The notes under the pieces: model-generated
The model's database searches: none
Seen by the model: only the letters and a program-made list of their open reading frames with translations
Told to the model about the DNA's origin: nothing
Made by a program: the position numbers and the translations under genes
NCBI RefSeq assembly: GCF_000220505.1
Contig: NZ_AFPJ01000034.1
Span: forward strand, 62,001 to 126,000
Length of the DNA stretch: 64,000 nt
Direction: 5' to 3'
From: Microbulbifer agarilyticus S89
Lineage (GTDB): Bacteria > Pseudomonadota > Gammaproteobacteria > Pseudomonadales > Cellvibrionaceae
Shown: positions 1 to 8,893 of the stretch, one piece after another
How positions within the stretch are numbered: the stretch's first letter is position 1
How the letters are laid out: the number at the start of each line of letters is the position of its first letter

Positions 1-17
1 CCGGGGAGGCCGCGTGA
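1..17 (+). CDS. 3' end of upstream CDS, probably ftsW (partial)
   Basis: A frame entering from the left edge would read Gly-Glu-Ala-Ala and stop at a TGA at 15-17, which overlaps the murG ATG as TGATG. In related gammaproteobacteria ftsW lies directly upstream of murG, so this is probably the FtsW C-terminus. Only four codons are visible, so the identity rests on context. Confidence 0.4.
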
Positions 18-1114
18 TGGATACGACCGTGACCGACAAGCGCTTCTCTGGCAAGAAAATTTTGATGATGGCCGGCGGTACTGGTGGCCATGTATTCCCG
101 GCGCTGGCGGTGGCCAATGCGTTGCGGGATCAGGGCGCATCCATCGAGTGGCTCGGCACCATGCGTGGTATTGAGTCGCAATTGATCCCCGCGGCAGACA
201 TTCCCCTGCACTTTATTACCGTGGAAGGGGTGCGTGGCAAAGGTAAGGCAGCGTTGCTAAAAGCACCTCTGCAGATCAGCAAAGCGGTATGGCAGGCACG
301 CAAAGTGGTGAGTGCAGTGAAGCCCGATGCGGTGTTGGGATTTGGCGGTTTTGCCACTGGCCCGGGCGGTGTTGCCGCGCGCCTCGCCGGTGTGCCGTTG
401 ATCATCCACGAGCAAAACGCCGTAGCGGGAACGACCAACCGGTTACTGGCAAAAATTGCCTGTCGAGTTCTTGAGGCGTTTCCCAGTGGATTGCCAAGAG
501 CTGAGGAAGTTGGCAACCCGGTACGGATGGAAATTGCCCAGTTGCCCGCTCCTGCGTCGCGGGTGGGTAAGGTGCAGCCCCCACGCCTGCTCGTGTTGGG
601 CGGCAGCCTGGGCGCCGTGGCGATCAATGAGCTGGTGCCACGAGCGCTGGCCGAGATGACCGAAGAACGACGTCCGCAGGTGGTGCATCAAGCGGGGCAA
701 CGGCATCTGGACGTGGCGAAGGAAGCCTACGAACGCGCTGGTGTCTCCGCGAATGTGGTGCCATTTATTGCCGATATGGCGACGGCGTACGCTCAGGCGG
801 ACCTGGTGATTTGTCGCTCCGGTGCGCTGACGGTTTCCGAGATCGCCGCTGCCGGACTGGGTGCAATTATGGTTCCGTTTCCGTTTGCGATTGACGACCA
901 CCAAACCAAGAACGGTGAATGGCTGCAGCAGGCGGGCGCGGCAACAGTGATTCAGCAAGATGATCTTGATGCTCCGCAATTGGCGCAATTGCTGGAAAGC
1001 TTGTTTGCCGACCCAACAAAATTATTGGCTATGGCCGAGGCCGCGCGCCGAGTGGCCAAGCCCGATGCGACCGACCGCGTGTTGGCCGTATGCAGTGAAG
1101 AATTGAGGTGCTGA
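17..1114 (+). CDS. murG: UDP-GlcNAc:undecaprenyl-PP-MurNAc-pentapeptide GlcNAc transferase MurG
   Basis: MurG transfers GlcNAc to lipid I to make lipid II at the inner face of the cytoplasmic membrane, the last intracellular step of peptidoglycan synthesis. The 365-residue protein is normal in length. It has the N-terminal glycine-rich loop [12 protein letters not shown] (about residues 20-31), the HEQN motif near 130, a second glycine loop LGGSLGA near 195, and the GT28 C-terminal donor site with [10 protein letters not shown] near 260. ATG at 17 was chosen over GTG at 14 because GGGGAGG at 3-9 is better spaced for it and the ATG overlaps the upstream stop. murC follows one base after the stop, so translation is probably coupled. 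Confidence 0.95.
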   Translation: MDTTVTDKRFSGKKILMMAGGTGGHVFPALAVANALRDQGASIEWLGTMRGIESQLIPAADIPLHFITVEGVRGKGKAALLKAPLQISKAVWQARKVVSAVKPDAVLGFGGFATGPGGVAARLAGVPLIIHEQNAVAGTTNRLLAKIACRVLEAFPSGLPRAEEVGNPVRMEIAQLPAPASRVGKVQPPRLLVLGGSLGAVAINELVPRALAEMTEERRPQVVHQAGQRHLDVAKEAYERAGVSANVVPFIADMATAYAQADLVICRSGALTVSEIAAAGLGAIMVPFPFAIDDHQTKNGEWLQQAGAATVIQQDDLDAPQLAQLLESLFADPTKLLAMAEAARRVAKPDATDRVLAVCSEELRC

Positions 1115-1115
1115 G

Positions 1116-2600
1116 ATGTCTGAAGATTTAACCAAAAGCGCCGCGACAGGAAAGGTAATGACGCCATCCGGTGAACGTAACTACCAGGTTCCGGCCATGC
1201 GCCGTATTCGACGCATCCATTTTATTGGTGTCGGTGGTGCCGGTATGAGCGGTATTGCGGAAGTATTGCAAAATCAGGGCTATGAGGTTTCTGGCTCTGA
1301 TTTGCGTGAGAGCAAGGTGACCGAGCGCCTGCGTAACCTGGGTGTGAAAGTGCAAATTGGTCACACCGAAGAGAATGTCCGTGATGTTGATGTGGTGGTG
1401 AACTCATCGGCCATTTATGGGGATAACCCCGAGCTCACCGCAGCACGGGAAAACCGGATCCCAGTGGTACGCCGCGCAGAAATGCTGGGTGAGTTAATGC
1501 GTTACCGCTATGGCATTGCGGTGGCAGGTACCCACGGCAAGACCACGACGACCAGCCTGATCGCATCGATTTTCGCCGCCGATGGCAAGGATCCGACGTT
1601 CGTTATCGGTGGCCTGGTAAATAGCGCGGGAGCCAATGCGGCCCTGGGTGAGAGCCGATACCTGGTGGCCGAGGCAGACGAAAGTGATGCGTCTTTCCTG
1701 CACCTGCAGCCCATGGTTACCGTGGTGACCAATATTGATGCCGACCATATGGAAACCTATGGCGGCGACTTTGAAAAAGTGAAGCAGATCTTCATCGACT
1801 TTATCCACAACCTACCGTTTTACGGCCTGGCGGTGATGTGTGGTGACGATGCCAATGTGCAGGAAATTATCCCCAAACTGGCCCGGCCGGTTGCTACCTA
1901 CGGTTTTGAAGAGGACAACGATTTCCGAGTCAGTAATGTTCGCCAAGAACCGCTGCGCAGCTTTTTCGACGTACAACGTCCGGATGGTAGCGTTATTGAC
2001 GTGTGTGTGAATGTCCCGGGTATTCACAATGTGCTGAACGCCACCGCTGCGATCGCCGTAGCAACGGAAGAGGGGGTGAGCGACACCGCTATTCGCGAAG
2101 GCCTGAAAGGTTTTCAGGGGGTGGGGCGACGTTTTCAAATTTACGGCGAGTACCCGGTCAGTGATGATCAGCAAGCGGCGAAAGTCATGTTGGTGGATGA
2201 TTACGGCCACCACCCACGCGAAGTGGCCGCGACCATCAAGACCGTGCGCGATGGTTGGCCGGAGCGGCGTCTGGTGATGGTATACCAGCCGCATCGTTAT
2301 ACCCGTACCCGGGATTTGTTCGAAGATTTTGTGCAGGTGCTATCTGAGGTCGACAAACTGGTTCTTCTGGATGTATATAGCGCGGGCGAAGCGGTGATCC
2401 CCGGCGCCGATGGTAGGACCTTGGCGCGGAGCATCCGGAACCGTGGACAGGTCGATCCGATTTTTGTGGAGACAGTGGACCAGGTGCCGCCGATTCTTGC
2501 GGACCTGCTGGAGCCCGGGGATATCGTGCTGACCCAGGGAGCCGGCAACGTTGGTGGACTCGCCCAGCAACTGTCCGAGTGGCGTCTTGGTGACAAGTAG
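1116..2600 (+). CDS. murC: UDP-N-acetylmuramate--L-alanine ligase MurC
   Basis: MurC is the cytoplasmic ATP-dependent ligase that adds L-Ala to UDP-MurNAc, the first amino acid of the stem peptide. The 494-residue protein shows the N-terminal Rossmann motif [12 protein letters not shown] (about residue 37), the ATP-binding [11 protein letters not shown] near 140, the Mur-ligase EADESD and NIDADH motifs, and the C-terminal [10 protein letters not shown] and YQPHRYTRT segments typical of MurC. It starts two bases after the murG stop. The N-terminus is about 25 residues longer than some homologues, so an internal start such as the ATG at 1158 or 1197 is possible. No ddl gene follows, unlike Escherichia coli or Pseudomonas. 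Confidence 0.95.
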   Translation: MSEDLTKSAATGKVMTPSGERNYQVPAMRRIRRIHFIGVGGAGMSGIAEVLQNQGYEVSGSDLRESKVTERLRNLGVKVQIGHTEENVRDVDVVVNSSAIYGDNPELTAARENRIPVVRRAEMLGELMRYRYGIAVAGTHGKTTTTSLIASIFAADGKDPTFVIGGLVNSAGANAALGESRYLVAEADESDASFLHLQPMVTVVTNIDADHMETYGGDFEKVKQIFIDFIHNLPFYGLAVMCGDDANVQEIIPKLARPVATYGFEEDNDFRVSNVRQEPLRSFFDVQRPDGSVIDVCVNVPGIHNVLNATAAIAVATEEGVSDTAIREGLKGFQGVGRRFQIYGEYPVSDDQQAAKVMLVDDYGHHPREVAATIKTVRDGWPERRLVMVYQPHRYTRTRDLFEDFVQVLSEVDKLVLLDVYSAGEAVIPGADGRTLARSIRNRGQVDPIFVETVDQVPPILADLLEPGDIVLTQGAGNVGGLAQQLSEWRLGDK

Positions 2601-2660
2601 CGTGCCCACGGCACCGAGTTATTAACAGTTAATAAACGAAAATTGCGGTGACTTATAGCC

Positions 2661-3500
2661 GTGGCAGCGAACAAAAAAGCATCGCGCGATAAAGTCGCGA
2701 AGCCCAAGAAAGGAAAAAAACCGGTACGTGGTGCGCGCGCCCTGCCGGACCCGGGCCAAGAAGCATCGCCCGGTGCCTTGCGTATCGTCGCGATGCTTGG
2801 GCTGCTGGCACTGGTCGCGTCCGGGCTCGGCTATGCCGCGCACTGGCTTTGGCAGCAGGCACCCAGTGTTGCACCGAGTCGGCAAGAGGCTCTGGTCAAT
2901 GTGCGGGTAAAGGCACCGTTTCGCGCAGTGAGTGAAAAAGCGGTGGAGGACATTTTGTTACCCCACCTGCGCAATGGCTTCTTCGCTGTGGATATTGATG
3001 GGGTGCGCGATGCGCTGCTGCGCGATCCGTGGATCGTGAATGCATCGGTAAGTCGACGTTGGCCACATGGGGTTGAGGTTGTTATCGAGGAGGCGGAGCC
3101 TCTGGCGATTTGGGGTGATGATCACCTGTTGGTTGCGAGTGGCGCGTTGCTGCCACGGCCAGAGAATTTACGTGATTTGCGTTTGCCGGAACTAGCGGGA
3201 GATGCCGATCTGGTGGATCGAATAATGATGCAGTATCAGGCGTTGGCCGGGCTGCTAACCACCAAAGATATGGAAGTGCGCCGCTTGTCATTTGATGACC
3301 TGGCGGGATGGCAGCTGGAGCTGGTGAGCGGTATCCGCCTGCAGCTTGGCCACGATGAGTTGTTGGAGCGCGTTGGTCGTTTCCTCAGCTTGACGCGCGG
3401 CGTACTGGCGCCGCATCTGCAAAAAATTGCGGGCGTGGATGCCCGTTACAACAATGCAGTTGCGGTGCAATGGAAAGAAACGGAACAAACAAAAAACTGA
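2661..3500 (+). CDS. ftsQ: cell division protein FtsQ
   Basis: FtsQ is the bitopic inner-membrane divisome protein that links early cytoplasmic and late periplasmic division proteins through FtsB and FtsL. The 279-residue product has a very basic N-terminal cytoplasmic tail rich in Lys and Arg (residues 1-40), one transmembrane segment (about 41-62), then a periplasmic POTRA domain (VRVKAPFRAVS onward) and the FtsQ/DivIB domain with RRWPHGVEVVIEEAEP. The start is GTG. It sits 60 bp after murC, where ddlB would be expected, and 91 bp before ftsA, in the usual order. Confidence 0.9.
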   Translation: MAANKKASRDKVAKPKKGKKPVRGARALPDPGQEASPGALRIVAMLGLLALVASGLGYAAHWLWQQAPSVAPSRQEALVNVRVKAPFRAVSEKAVEDILLPHLRNGFFAVDIDGVRDALLRDPWIVNASVSRRWPHGVEVVIEEAEPLAIWGDDHLLVASGALLPRPENLRDLRLPELAGDADLVDRIMMQYQALAGLLTTKDMEVRRLSFDDLAGWQLELVSGIRLQLGHDELLERVGRFLSLTRGVLAPHLQKIAGVDARYNNAVAVQWKETEQTKN

Positions 3501-3591
3501 CAACAAAATAGGTTGATAAAATGCGAGGCTTCGTCCTGATCTGGCATTCAAAATGCGGATCGGCACCGCGTCTCGCGAGGTTGAAAATCCA

Positions 3592-4827
3592 ATGACACAA
3601 TCCTCTGAACCACGCATGATCGTCGGGCTGGATATCGGTACGTCCAAGGTAGTTGCGATCGTCGGCGAAGTTTCCGGAGACGGCGAACTGAACATCGTCG
3701 GCATCGGCTCTCATCGCTCCACAGGTATGAAGCGTGGCGTGGTGGTGAATATCGAATCCACGGTGCAGTCCATTCAACGCGCCGTGGAAGAGGCCGAGTT
3801 GATGGCCGGGTGCGAGATTCATTCGGTGTATGCGGGCATCGCCGGCAGCCATATTCGCAGCTTGAACTCACACGGAATTGTCGCGATCAAGGATCGTGAA
3901 GTTACGCAGCAAGACCTGGACCGAGTGATTGACGCGGCTCGTGCCGTGGCGATTCCTGCGGATCAAAAAATATTGCACACCCTGCCCCAGGAATACCTGA
4001 TCGATAACCAGGAGGGTGTAAAGGAACCGTTGGGAATGTCCGGAGTCCGCCTAGAGGCCAAGGTGCATCTGGTGAGCGGCGCGGTAAATGCGGCACAGAA
4101 TATCGAGAAGTGTATTCGTCGCTGCGGCCTGGAAGTGGAAGACGTGATTCTTGAGCAGCTGGCCTCAAGCTATGCGGTGCTGACCGACGACGAAAAAGAG
4201 CTGGGTGTATGCATGGTCGATATCGGTGGCGGTACCACGGATATCGCCGTGTTTACTGGCGGTTCTATTCGCCACACCGGCGTGATCCCGATCGCAGGGG
4301 ACCAGGTCACCAATGATATCGCCATGGCCCTGCGGACACCCACGCCGCATGCCGAGGACCTGAAAATCAAATACGCCTGCGCGCTGGCAAAACTTGCCCG
4401 GGAAGGCGAGACCATTAAGGTACCGAGTGTCGGCGACCGCGCTCCACGGGATCTCTCCCGGCAGGCTTTGGCTGAGGTGGTAGAGCCGCGCTACGACGAA
4501 CTGTTTACGTTGGTACAGGCGGAGTTGCGCCGCAGCGGTTTTGAAGATTTATGCGCGGCGGGCATCGTACTCACCGGCGGCTCGTCAAAGATGGAAGGTG
4601 CGGTGGAACTGGCCGAGGAAATTTTCCATATGCCGGTGCGTCTCGCGGTACCCCAGGGGATCTCTGGTCTTACGGATATCGTAAGTAATCCAATTTATTC
4701 CACCGGTGTTGGCTTGCTGATGTACGCAATCCAATCCGAGGAAAACAAGGGCAGGCAGCCAAGCGTCAAGCACAGTGAAAATCAGTGGTGGGACAAGGTT
4801 AAGCACTGGTTCAGAGGCAACCTCTGA
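3592..4827 (+). CDS. ftsA: cell division protein FtsA
   Basis: FtsA is an actin-fold ATPase that tethers FtsZ to the membrane and recruits later division proteins. The 411-residue protein begins with the phosphate-1 loop VGLDIGTSKV. It has the SHS2/1C subdomain insertion, the nucleotide-binding VDIGGGTTDIAVFTGG, GIVLTGGSSKMEG, and a C-terminal amphipathic helix with WWDKVKHWF for membrane binding. The ATG at 3592 is preferred because the conserved region then starts about 10 residues in, as in E. coli, and GAGG lies at 3577-3580. An in-frame ATG at 3553 would add 13 residues of no known family character. Confidence 0.93.
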   Translation: MTQSSEPRMIVGLDIGTSKVVAIVGEVSGDGELNIVGIGSHRSTGMKRGVVVNIESTVQSIQRAVEEAELMAGCEIHSVYAGIAGSHIRSLNSHGIVAIKDREVTQQDLDRVIDAARAVAIPADQKILHTLPQEYLIDNQEGVKEPLGMSGVRLEAKVHLVSGAVNAAQNIEKCIRRCGLEVEDVILEQLASSYAVLTDDEKELGVCMVDIGGGTTDIAVFTGGSIRHTGVIPIAGDQVTNDIAMALRTPTPHAEDLKIKYACALAKLAREGETIKVPSVGDRAPRDLSRQALAEVVEPRYDELFTLVQAELRRSGFEDLCAAGIVLTGGSSKMEGAVELAEEIFHMPVRLAVPQGISGLTDIVSNPIYSTGVGLLMYAIQSEENKGRQPSVKHSENQWWDKVKHWFRGNL

Positions 4828-4890
4828 AGCAAAAAATAATTACCGGGATCGATAATTAAATTTAGACATGAGCAAAAAAGGGGAACAGCA

Positions 4891-6096
4891 ATGTTCGAAC
4901 TCGTAGATAGCGTACAGGATAAGCCTGTCATCAAAGTGATTGGTGTGGGAGGTGGCGGCGGCAACGCCGTGAAGCACATGATCGCTTGCGATGTAGACGG
5001 TGTAGATTTCATCTGCGCCAATACCGATGCCCAGGCCCTGAAAGATGTGGAAGCACAAACCATTCTGCAGCTGGGTAACACCATTACCCGCGGACTGGGA
5101 GCCGGTGCGAATCCTGAGGTGGGCCGTCAGTCTGCGCTTGAGGATCGAGAGCGCATCGCGGAAGTGCTGACCGGAGCCGACATGGTATTTATTACCGCGG
5201 GCATGGGGGGCGGTACGGGTACCGGTGGTGCGCCGATCGTCGCAGAGATCGCCAAGGATCTTGGCATTCTTACCGTTGCTGTCGTTACGCGCCCATTCAT
5301 GATTGAAGGTCGCAAGCGCACCACGGTCGCGGAAGAGGGCATCCTTGAGCTGCGTGACAAGGTCGACTCGCTGATTACCATTCCCAACGATCGTCTGCTG
5401 GAAGTACTCGGCAACAAGATCACCATGAAGGCGGCCTACAAGGAAGCCGACAATGTGCTGTTGGGCGCCGTACAGGGTATTGCGGACCTGATGATCCGCC
5501 CGGGTATCATGAATGTGGACTTCGCCGATGTGCGTACCGTTATGTCTGAAATGGGCATGGCGATGATGGGCTCCGGTGCGGCAGTTGGTGAAAACCGCGC
5601 CCGCGAAGCGGCGGAAAAAGCGGTGCGCAGCCCGCTGCTGGATAACGTGAACCTGCAGGGTGCACGCGGCATCCTGGTCAACATCATTACCGGTAGCGAG
5701 GATGCAGGCTGCCAGGAACTGACCCTGGGTGAGTACTCCGAAGTGGGCCAGATTGTGCAGGAAATTGCCTCCGATGATGCGACGGTGGTGATCGGCACCG
5801 CCGTAGATGACAAGCTGGGTGACGAAATGCGGGTGACCGTTGTCGCTGCCGGGCTGGGTGAAGCGTCTGCACAAGTCGCGCGCCCGACCAAAGTGGTGGA
5901 CAACACCCGTCGTCAGGAACCGCGTGAAACCGCGCGCCCGGCTGCGACTGCCGACGCGACTCGTGAGTCCAAGGATGTGCACACCGCACCGCGCGCGGAG
6001 GGTGAGCGCAAGCGCACGATGCCGCCGATTAATCCTTCCGACCAGGACATGGAATATCTGGATATTCCTGCGTTCTTGCGTCGACAGGCGGACTAA
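4891..6096 (+). CDS. ftsZ: cell division protein FtsZ
   Basis: FtsZ is the tubulin-like GTPase that forms the Z ring. The 401-residue protein has the nucleotide-binding GVGGGGGNAVKHM near residue 20, the tubulin signature GGGTGTGGAP near 107, the T7-loop catalytic NVDFADVRTV near 207, a variable linker rich in Arg, Ala and Thr (about 320-380) and the C-terminal conserved peptide DIPAFLRRQ that binds FtsA and ZipA. GGGGA lies 9 bp before the ATG. It ends the ftsQAZ group; lpxC follows only after a 482-bp gap. Confidence 0.97.
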   Translation: MFELVDSVQDKPVIKVIGVGGGGGNAVKHMIACDVDGVDFICANTDAQALKDVEAQTILQLGNTITRGLGAGANPEVGRQSALEDRERIAEVLTGADMVFITAGMGGGTGTGGAPIVAEIAKDLGILTVAVVTRPFMIEGRKRTTVAEEGILELRDKVDSLITIPNDRLLEVLGNKITMKAAYKEADNVLLGAVQGIADLMIRPGIMNVDFADVRTVMSEMGMAMMGSGAAVGENRAREAAEKAVRSPLLDNVNLQGARGILVNIITGSEDAGCQELTLGEYSEVGQIVQEIASDDATVVIGTAVDDKLGDEMRVTVVAAGLGEASAQVARPTKVVDNTRRQEPRETARPAATADATRESKDVHTAPRAEGERKRTMPPINPSDQDMEYLDIPAFLRRQAD

Positions 6097-6578
6097 GTCG
6101 AGCAGGCTCCCCAGAGTAGGGGCGGCATTTGCTCATGTCCTCGCCCGGTGAAACCCCGGGCGTTCGCCCGCTCTGGTGAGGGTGGCAGGACTTGGAAACA
6201 CGGGGTCTGTCACCTGGAGCCTGTCGGCGCAGCCTGCTGACGACGACTGCTCAGGGATGAAATAAAGAATAATCCGGCGCAAGGAAGCGTTGCTTGATAG
6301 AGGAACAATGGAATAACAAAAACTGAGAGATTGGTGACCAGTAGGTTCTGTAGCGCCGCTGTGTCGGCGAGAGCGTACAATTATTGGTAATCCTGTGCAC
6401 TGGTTTGGCGTTGGAGTCTTCGCGCTAGGCTATGCTTAAGCTTGTCAGAGCGGAAAGGCCGTGCTGTTCTTGCAGAGATGACCGAAGGGGTTTCTGTAGT
6501 TTTGGCGTGGATTTTCTGTTACTATCGCCGGCTCGCTGCGGCTCGTGTGCCGCTCACCGATTGGGAACCTAGATATAG
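6097..6578 (+). other. 482-bp ftsZ-lpxC intergenic region with possible structured RNA and lpxC promoter
   Basis: No convincing ORF lies here. Positions 6102-6110 can pair with 6216-6224 (nine pairs, one G-U), enclosing 6111-6116 with 6171-6176 and 6181-6189 with 6206-6214, which gives a branched fold. A competing partner for 6101-6108 lies at 6231-6238, an exact complement. There is no U-rich terminator. The right end holds an extended -10-like site before lpxC. Confidence 0.35.
6517..6525 (+). promoter_or_regulatory. possible extended -10 promoter of lpxC
   Basis: TGTTACTAT is an extended -10 (TGn plus TACTAT) 53 bp upstream of the lpxC ATG. No good -35 is spaced correctly, which is common for extended -10 promoters. 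The call rests on sequence match only. Confidence 0.35.
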
Positions 6579-7493
6579 ATGATCAAACAGCGCACTCTCA
6601 AGAACGCAATTCGTGCTACTGGCGTAGGCCTGCATACCGGTAAAAAGGTGATTTTGACCCTGAAACCGGCGCCGGTGAACAGTGGTATCGTTTTCCGTCG
6701 GGTCGATTTGGACCCGGTGGTTGAGATTGAAGCACGTGCCGAAAATGTGGGCGATACCCTGCTTTCCACCACTCTGGTGAAGGGCGATGTGCGTGTCGCT
6801 ACCGTTGAGCACCTGCTGTCCGCAATGGCGGGCCTGGGTATCGACAATGCGATTGTTGAGCTGTCTGCCCAAGAAGTGCCGATTATGGACGGCAGCGCCG
6901 GTCCTTTCGTATTCCTGATTCAGTCTGCAGGTATTCAGGAGCAAGCCGCTCCGAAGAAGTTCCTGCGGATCAAGAAGCCGGTAACCGTTGAAGAGGGCGA
7001 CAAGGTCGCGAGCTTCCTGCCTTTCAATGGCTTTAAGGTTTCCTTCACTATTGATTTTGACCACCCGGTATTCCAGGGGCGCAATCTGACCTCAGCGGTC
7101 GATTTCTCCAGCACCTCTTTCGTTAAAGAAGTGAGCCGTGCGCGTACCTTTGGTTTTATGCACGAGATCGAGTATCTGCGCTCCAAAGGCCTGGTACAGG
7201 GTGGTAGCGTAGATAACGCCATTGTTATTGACCAGTACCGCATCCTGAATGAGGGCGGCCTGCGTTACGAAGATGAATTCGTAAAACACAAGATTCTTGA
7301 CGCCATCGGTGACCTGTACCTGTTGGGTACGAGCGTGATTGGTGAGTTCAAGGCCTTCAAATCTGGCCACGCATTGAACAACAAGTCGTTGCGCACCCTG
7401 ATGGCGCAGGAAGACGCCTGGGAAATGGTCACCTTCGAGGGTGAACAGGAAGAAGCGCCTATCTCTTACGTCAAGCCAATCCTGGCGGTGTAA
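6579..7493 (+). CDS. lpxC: UDP-3-O-acyl-N-acetylglucosamine deacetylase LpxC
   Basis: LpxC is the zinc-dependent cytoplasmic deacetylase that catalyses the committed step of lipid A synthesis. The 304-residue length is typical. It begins [21 protein letters not shown], with the catalytic and zinc-binding segments [10 protein letters not shown] (near 78), MDGSAGPF, the substrate-contacting [28 protein letters not shown] (His and Asp zinc ligands near 237-241) and KSGHALNN. It has its own upstream region and a strong terminator 16 bp after the stop, so it is probably transcribed alone as well as from ftsZ read-through. Confidence 0.96.
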   Translation: MIKQRTLKNAIRATGVGLHTGKKVILTLKPAPVNSGIVFRRVDLDPVVEIEARAENVGDTLLSTTLVKGDVRVATVEHLLSAMAGLGIDNAIVELSAQEVPIMDGSAGPFVFLIQSAGIQEQAAPKKFLRIKKPVTVEEGDKVASFLPFNGFKVSFTIDFDHPVFQGRNLTSAVDFSSTSFVKEVSRARTFGFMHEIEYLRSKGLVQGGSVDNAIVIDQYRILNEGGLRYEDEFVKHKILDAIGDLYLLGTSVIGEFKAFKSGHALNNKSLRTLMAQEDAWEMVTFEGEQEEAPISYVKPILAV

Positions 7494-7508
7494 GAGGCGC
7501 GTAGCGAG

Positions 7509-7538
7509 AAAGCCGGCACGAAAATTGCCGGCTTTTTT
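7509..7538 (+). terminator. Rho-independent terminator of lpxC
   Basis: A ten-pair stem (7509-7518 with 7526-7535) encloses a seven-base loop and is followed by a run of six T (7533-7538). Confidence 0.85.
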
Positions 7539-7682
7539 GTGTGTCGGTGCCGGAAGATTTCTGCGCCACTACGCTTTTTTAGCCGCCAGTACGTGATACA
7601 TTGGCCGGCAACTTGCCACTGAGGATGGCCTTGGGACATAGCAGGATGCGACAGTCCCGGTTACAGCAGAAGTTACACCATT

Positions 7683-7702
7683 GGATCAGTTTGATCTGAT
7701 CC
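7683..7702. promoter_or_regulatory. perfect dyad upstream of M23 peptidase gene
   Basis: GGATCAG and CTGATCC form perfect 7-bp arms around a 6-bp spacer, 66 bp before the peptidase start. It could be an operator or a leader hairpin. No regulator can be named. Confidence 0.3.
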
Positions 7703-7768
7703 GTCCCGGTAGCTGCTGGTGACCAAATCATTACAACAACAATGTGTCGCAAACCTTACACGCTTGCT

Positions 7769-8707
7769 ATGAAAGTTATCCTCGTCAATGATCGCGGCGG
7801 TGTTTCCCGCAGCTTCAACTTCGGCGGCTTGAGCAAAGCTTTGCTCGGCCTGTGCCTGTTGGGGCTCCCTGTTGGCGCCTTTTTCATTGGTGCGAACTTG
7901 CCGGCGACCGAGTCCGACGTATTCGACTCGCGCGCGGTGAAGGCGTGGAACAAGGCGCTGCGTAAGCAGCAGGATCAAATCTCTGATGCGGATCAGCAGG
8001 CGCGCGAGCAGCTCACGGCGCTCACCGTCAAACTGGCCGAGTTGCAGGCGCGCCTGACCCGCCTGGACGCGCTGGGTGAGCGGCTCACCACCATTGCAAA
8101 GCTGGATGAAGGTGAGTTTCAGTTTGGTGTTACCCCTGCTGTCGGTGGCCCCGAGGATTCGGGTATCGCCGGCACCAGCGATCTTCCCTACCAGCCCCCC
8201 GAATTCCTCGAAGTGATCGGCGATCTGTCGGATCAAATTGAAGACCGTCAGATGCAATTGCAGACTCTGGATAGCCTGATCAGCCGCCAGCAGTTGCAGG
8301 ATGAGCAGTTTATCGCCGGGCGTCCCATTACCCGTGGCTGGATGTCATCGCGCTACGGCTACCGTACGGATCCTTTCAGCGGCCGCCGCTCCTGGCATAA
8401 AGGTGTGGATTTCGCCGGTAAGCGCGGCTCTGACGTGGTTTCCGTGGCCGCCGGCGTGGTGACCTGGGCCGAAGACCGCTACGGCTATGGCCAGCTGGTC
8501 GAGATCAACCACGGTAACGGCTATAAAACCCGCTACGGCCACAACAGTGAGATCAAGGTCAAGCTGGGTGATATCGTGAAAAAGGGCCAGGTGATTGCCT
8601 TGATGGGTTCCAGTGGCCGCTCTACCGGCCCGCACGTCCACTTTGAAGTCTACAAAAACGACCGTCCGGTCGATCCCGCCAGCTACATCCGCCGCACCGG
8701 CAGATAA
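7769..8707 (+). CDS. M23 family (LytM-type) metallopeptidase, membrane-anchored
   Basis: This is a periplasmic zinc endopeptidase, or EnvC-like activator, that acts on peptidoglycan cross-links. The 312-residue protein has a single N-terminal membrane anchor (about residues 20-42), then a charged coiled-coil stretch rich in Gln, Leu and Ala (about 60-175), and a C-terminal LytM domain. That domain has intact zinc ligands: WHKGVDFAGKRGSD (HxxxD) and GPHVHFEVY (HxH). The intact ligands suggest an active enzyme rather than a degenerate activator. ATG at 7769 is favoured because family members begin MKVI; an in-frame ATG at 7742 adds nine residues. Neither start has a strong ribosome site. The position between lpxC and secA matches Pseudomonas. 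Confidence 0.85.
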   Translation: MKVILVNDRGGVSRSFNFGGLSKALLGLCLLGLPVGAFFIGANLPATESDVFDSRAVKAWNKALRKQQDQISDADQQAREQLTALTVKLAELQARLTRLDALGERLTTIAKLDEGEFQFGVTPAVGGPEDSGIAGTSDLPYQPPEFLEVIGDLSDQIEDRQMQLQTLDSLISRQQLQDEQFIAGRPITRGWMSSRYGYRTDPFSGRRSWHKGVDFAGKRGSDVVSVAAGVVTWAEDRYGYGQLVEINHGNGYKTRYGHNSEIKVKLGDIVKKGQVIALMGSSGRSTGPHVHFEVYKNDRPVDPASYIRRTGR

Positions 8708-8729
8708 CAACTATCCTCTATCATGGCGC

Positions 8730-8752
8730 GGCGGGACCCTTGTAATCCCGCC
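8730..8752 (+). other. stem-loop between M23 gene and secA
   Basis: GGCGGGA and TCCCGCC form perfect 7-bp arms around a 9-base loop, 23 bp after the peptidase stop. There is no T-run, so terminator activity is uncertain. Confidence 0.3.
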
Positions 8753-8893
8753 CTGGTGCCCGCAACTTTAGCTCTATCTCTGGGCAAGACTGTTGCGGCG
8801 TATGGCGCCTTCCTGTTTACTTGCACTCTTTCCGCGCAGCACCGTCACGACAGGTCCTGCGGGCATAATCAGCATTAATGTGGTTTCTGAATA

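Noticed and set aside
4840-5982. 380-codon minus-strand frame opposite ftsZ
   Set aside because: It is the antisense of a certain gene; its His/Arg-rich translation is typical of reverse-frame shadows.
6148-6172. GC-rich hairpins after ftsZ as a terminator
   Set aside because: There is no T-run, and the pairs are better explained as part of a larger fold.
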